From NCBI GenBank assembly GCA_002224055.1, contig AZLU01000239.1, forward strand, positions 1 through 61,618: a stretch of 61,618 nt of DNA. The letters run 5' to 3'. Origin of the DNA: Pezizomycotina sp. ARF18. Lineage: Eukaryota > Ascomycota. This document shows positions 59,205 to 61,618 of the stretch, in pieces. The notes beneath the pieces were generated by a model that saw nothing but the letters and a program-made list of their open reading frames with translations, was not told the origin of the DNA and searched no databases. A program made the position numbers and the translations under genes. Each line of letters starts with the position of its first letter. Position 1 is the stretch's first letter.

Positions 59205-61518
59205 GGTGGATGGATTGCGAAGACTTGAAGAAGAAGAAGGTTTAGTAGCAGATTAGAACCACAATGTAGTAAAAGTGATAGAGGACGAGGTGATGGAAAC
59301 GACGCGTAGGGTATGAGGTCTCTGATGATGGTGATTTTGAACGAGTTGCTGATATCCAGGCTAAGTTCGTGAGGGATATCATCCCGTTTTGTAAGCACCT
59401 CGAGGTATTATTCCTTGAGATATACGGTTCAGCGACCTAACCATCCAGCAACTTGAATCTCGGGTTTTTACTGCTATTATTCTAATTCATGAGGAGGAAA
59501 AAACTGCGAACATGGCCCTGACTATCGCGAACGTTCCTCCCCGGTTAACGGCAAACTCATGAAGCCCGCAGAGCTCATCGGACGTCGGATTCGCTCCAAA
59601 ATAATGAATAGATTAACAACACCAACTCACCTTAACAACTCAGCCTCATTTCGAGAATGATCGTTATTCTGGCAAATTATTCTGGACATCTAGACGCGTG
59701 AACGGTGAATTGATATTCCTCAACTCGTTTTACCGAGATGAGCCTCACAAGAACCTTAGCGCGACCATAGGACCACATGCGATTTTAAAAAATTGTCATG
59801 TTGATTAATTCCCGATCCTGCAGATTGAGATATTAATTTGATGTTTCATTTTCTGGGCGGTGGCGATGCTATTCTCGAGAAACGATCGATAGGAATCGAG
59901 GACTTCGATATCGAGGGACACGAGTCGTCGCGATGGTGGAAGGATCTCGGTTTGAAACACCGCCACGGTTCGCCAAGCGAATAAACTTGGTAGGAGAATG
60001 CGGGGAAATTGGAGCCGCTAATTATTCAGGATAAATGTTACAATCATTCTGGTTCTATTGTTTGTAAAAATAGCTTACATTGCAGCAGTCCCCATCGCGA
60101 TCATTTTGATTCTGTGTATCTCATTTTGATCTCGATACTATCGGAATTAAAAAGAATAGAAACCGCAGGATGAGGTATTTCTTTTTCGGTTATCGCTATA
60201 AAGCACTGCCCCAGATGCATGGTGTTCTATTAAAATCACTTATGAATGAGTCGATGGAATTTATTTCATCTGGAAGGTTAAATAGCCTAACTTCGTGAGA
60301 AAGCTGAATGAGATAGATCTGATTTATGTTATATGGCTAGTAACAGTCCTTTCGACAGGTTTAGTATTTATTGGGGGTTGTCAATTGTCGCTAACATGTT
60401 TCATTTAACATTCAATTTCTCGACCGCCGCAAGCTCAAGGTCGACTGAGCGCCTGCCGCCGGTTTCTATTTCATCTGGCTAACCATTTGACACATGGTAG
60501 ACTTTGAGTAGACGACATCACGGTTTATCTTTGCAATTGTTGAAGTACCTAGTGCTCGACAGACCCGGATTCGATTGAAGTCTCACAGGATCAAAACACC
60601 CGCGAGAAGAGTGTACCAAATCTTTAGGCTATATATATTCCAAGCATGGACCGGATACTGACTCCCATATCTCTCTCCTCGCAGGCTTAATTTTTTGCGC
60701 GCCAAGGCGAAGACTGGAAACACTCACGACGATGGCCGTAATGAAATCGGAGCTTTCTTCGAACTCCCGAAAGTGCAGGCGAAAATCGGTTGCCTTGTAA
60801 ATGCTGTACCTGAGTTCCCTCTATAGTCAATGAGCAGGCCCAGTAATAATCTTAATCCTGCGATTGATTCTCGATGTAGGAAAAAATGTTTGGGGGCATC
60901 CCGATGCCATAGAGTAACGATAGAGTATCCTTCTGCCAATCAAATTTGAGGTATTAGAAAGTATGAACTAGCGAATGATGTCTGCAAATGTTGAATCAAA
61001 AGAGCCAGACGATTTCATGGAGACTTAAGCTCGTTAGGTATGATAGGGGATGAGTTGGGCAGATCGTGAAGATCCGCAATTTCTCGAGAATTTTGCTGAA
61101 CTTTCCCTAGAGGATTTTAAGCATCTACACTTACAGACCGCTCTGCAGAGAGACCTCTTCTCACACAGTGTAGCGCAATATTTTCCGCACAGCACTTCCA
61201 TTCCGATCTTATAATTCTGTGAATGGATTGCGAATCAGAAACTGGTGTTCCTACAACAAGATCTCAGTTAATTATCCCAATCGATAACATGATTGGCAGT
61301 GGAGACCGTTTCGAGCCATCTTGCAGTTTTAAAAGCGCCACGAGGATTTAAGCGAGAGAAAAAACTTGGCCGATGCTTCTAACCAGCTTCCATCTACCGG
61401 TTTTGTCTCACTTTATTATCTCGAACAGATTAGCAGGCCATTTGCAACGCTTTTTCTCTCTCAAACGGCAAACTCCGTGCCCTGGGAGAGAGAGGAGGAG
61501 CTACAAGTCTACAACGCC
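59205..61518. other. Intergenic, no gene recognised
   Basis: No frame with recognisable motifs. The stretch before 61519 is pyrimidine-rich, consistent with the promoter and leader of the next gene. Confidence 0.4.
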
Positions 61519-61618
61519 ATGGATTCTATGGACGCCGTGGCTGCTCGCTTGAAGAAAGTCTGGTGGAGGTCGCAGAATAAAATCGGTGACAGACCCCTCA
61601 TTTTCAGTATCGTTTCTT
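61519..61618 (+). CDS. 5' end of a gene cut by the window edge
   Basis: The ATG at 61519 in a good fungal context (ACGCCATGG) begins an open frame to the window edge, starting MDSMDAVAARLKKVWWRSQN. Only 33 residues are visible, so no family can be assigned. Confidence 0.4.
   Translation, partial: MDSMDAVAARLKKVWWRSQNKIGDRPLIFSIVS

Noticed and set aside
1-61618. CRISPR array, tRNA, rRNA or bacterial operon
   Set aside because: No regularly spaced repeats, no tRNA B-box context that could be folded, and genes are intron-containing.

Overview
The window looks like nuclear DNA of a filamentous ascomycete (Pezizomycotina). Genes are intron-containing, and the introns I could place precisely are 74-126 bp with GTAAGT-like donors and CTAAC-like branch sites. 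The families are typical of such fungi: SAT4/PTH11-type rhodopsin-domain membrane proteins, an F-box protein, a DUF924 protein, a DUF2235 hydrolase and secreted cysteine-rich proteins. Several long A+T-rich islands look like repeats destroyed by repeat-induced point mutation (RIP). No bacterial operon structure, CRISPR array or tRNA/rRNA gene is visible.

Layout. 1-1.8 kb: decayed repeats, with a GC-rich hAT-like terminus near 1.0-1.15 kb. 2.67-8.0 kb: tandem duplicate of a fungal multi-pass membrane protein family, the first copy broken by an insertion and nonsense codons. 8.5-10.2 kb: F-box protein (-). 10.3-10.7 kb: RIP-altered repeat with a nested 99-bp MITE. 11.1-12.2 kb: CalB-like secreted lipase (-). 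14.6-15.2 kb: small membrane protein (-). 15.4-16.4 kb: A+T-rich island with a PIF/Harbinger-like MITE. 16.6-17.8 kb: DUF924 protein (-). 19.5-21.9 kb: secreted transglutaminase-like protein (+). 23.2-24.8 kb: choice-of-anchor B/LVIVD secreted protein (-). 24.8-31.4 kb: gene desert with a hAT-type MITE. 31.4-35.2 kb: convergent pair of SAT4-type receptors. 38.9-39.8 kb: secreted hypothetical protein (+). 40.2-41.6 kb: intact aldo/keto reductase (-). 43.5-44.5 kb: DUF2235 protein (-). 45.96 kb: second copy of the hAT MITE. 48.0-50.5 kb: small Cys-rich protein and a zinc-finger protein (-). 54.97-57.1 kb: RIP-decayed Tc1/mariner element with clear inverted repeats. 58.2-59.2 kb: secreted Cys-rich protein (-). 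The window ends inside a new gene at 61.5 kb.

The genes do not form an obvious pathway. The mix of secreted proteins, membrane receptors and transposon debris is typical of an accessory fungal region. A recurring oddity is that most genes need one or more single-base frame corrections although codon structure and splice sites are otherwise preserved. The aldo/keto reductase reads cleanly through 1.35 kb. Indel errors in the assembly or recent pseudogenisation could both explain this. Gene spans below are given with that in mind.
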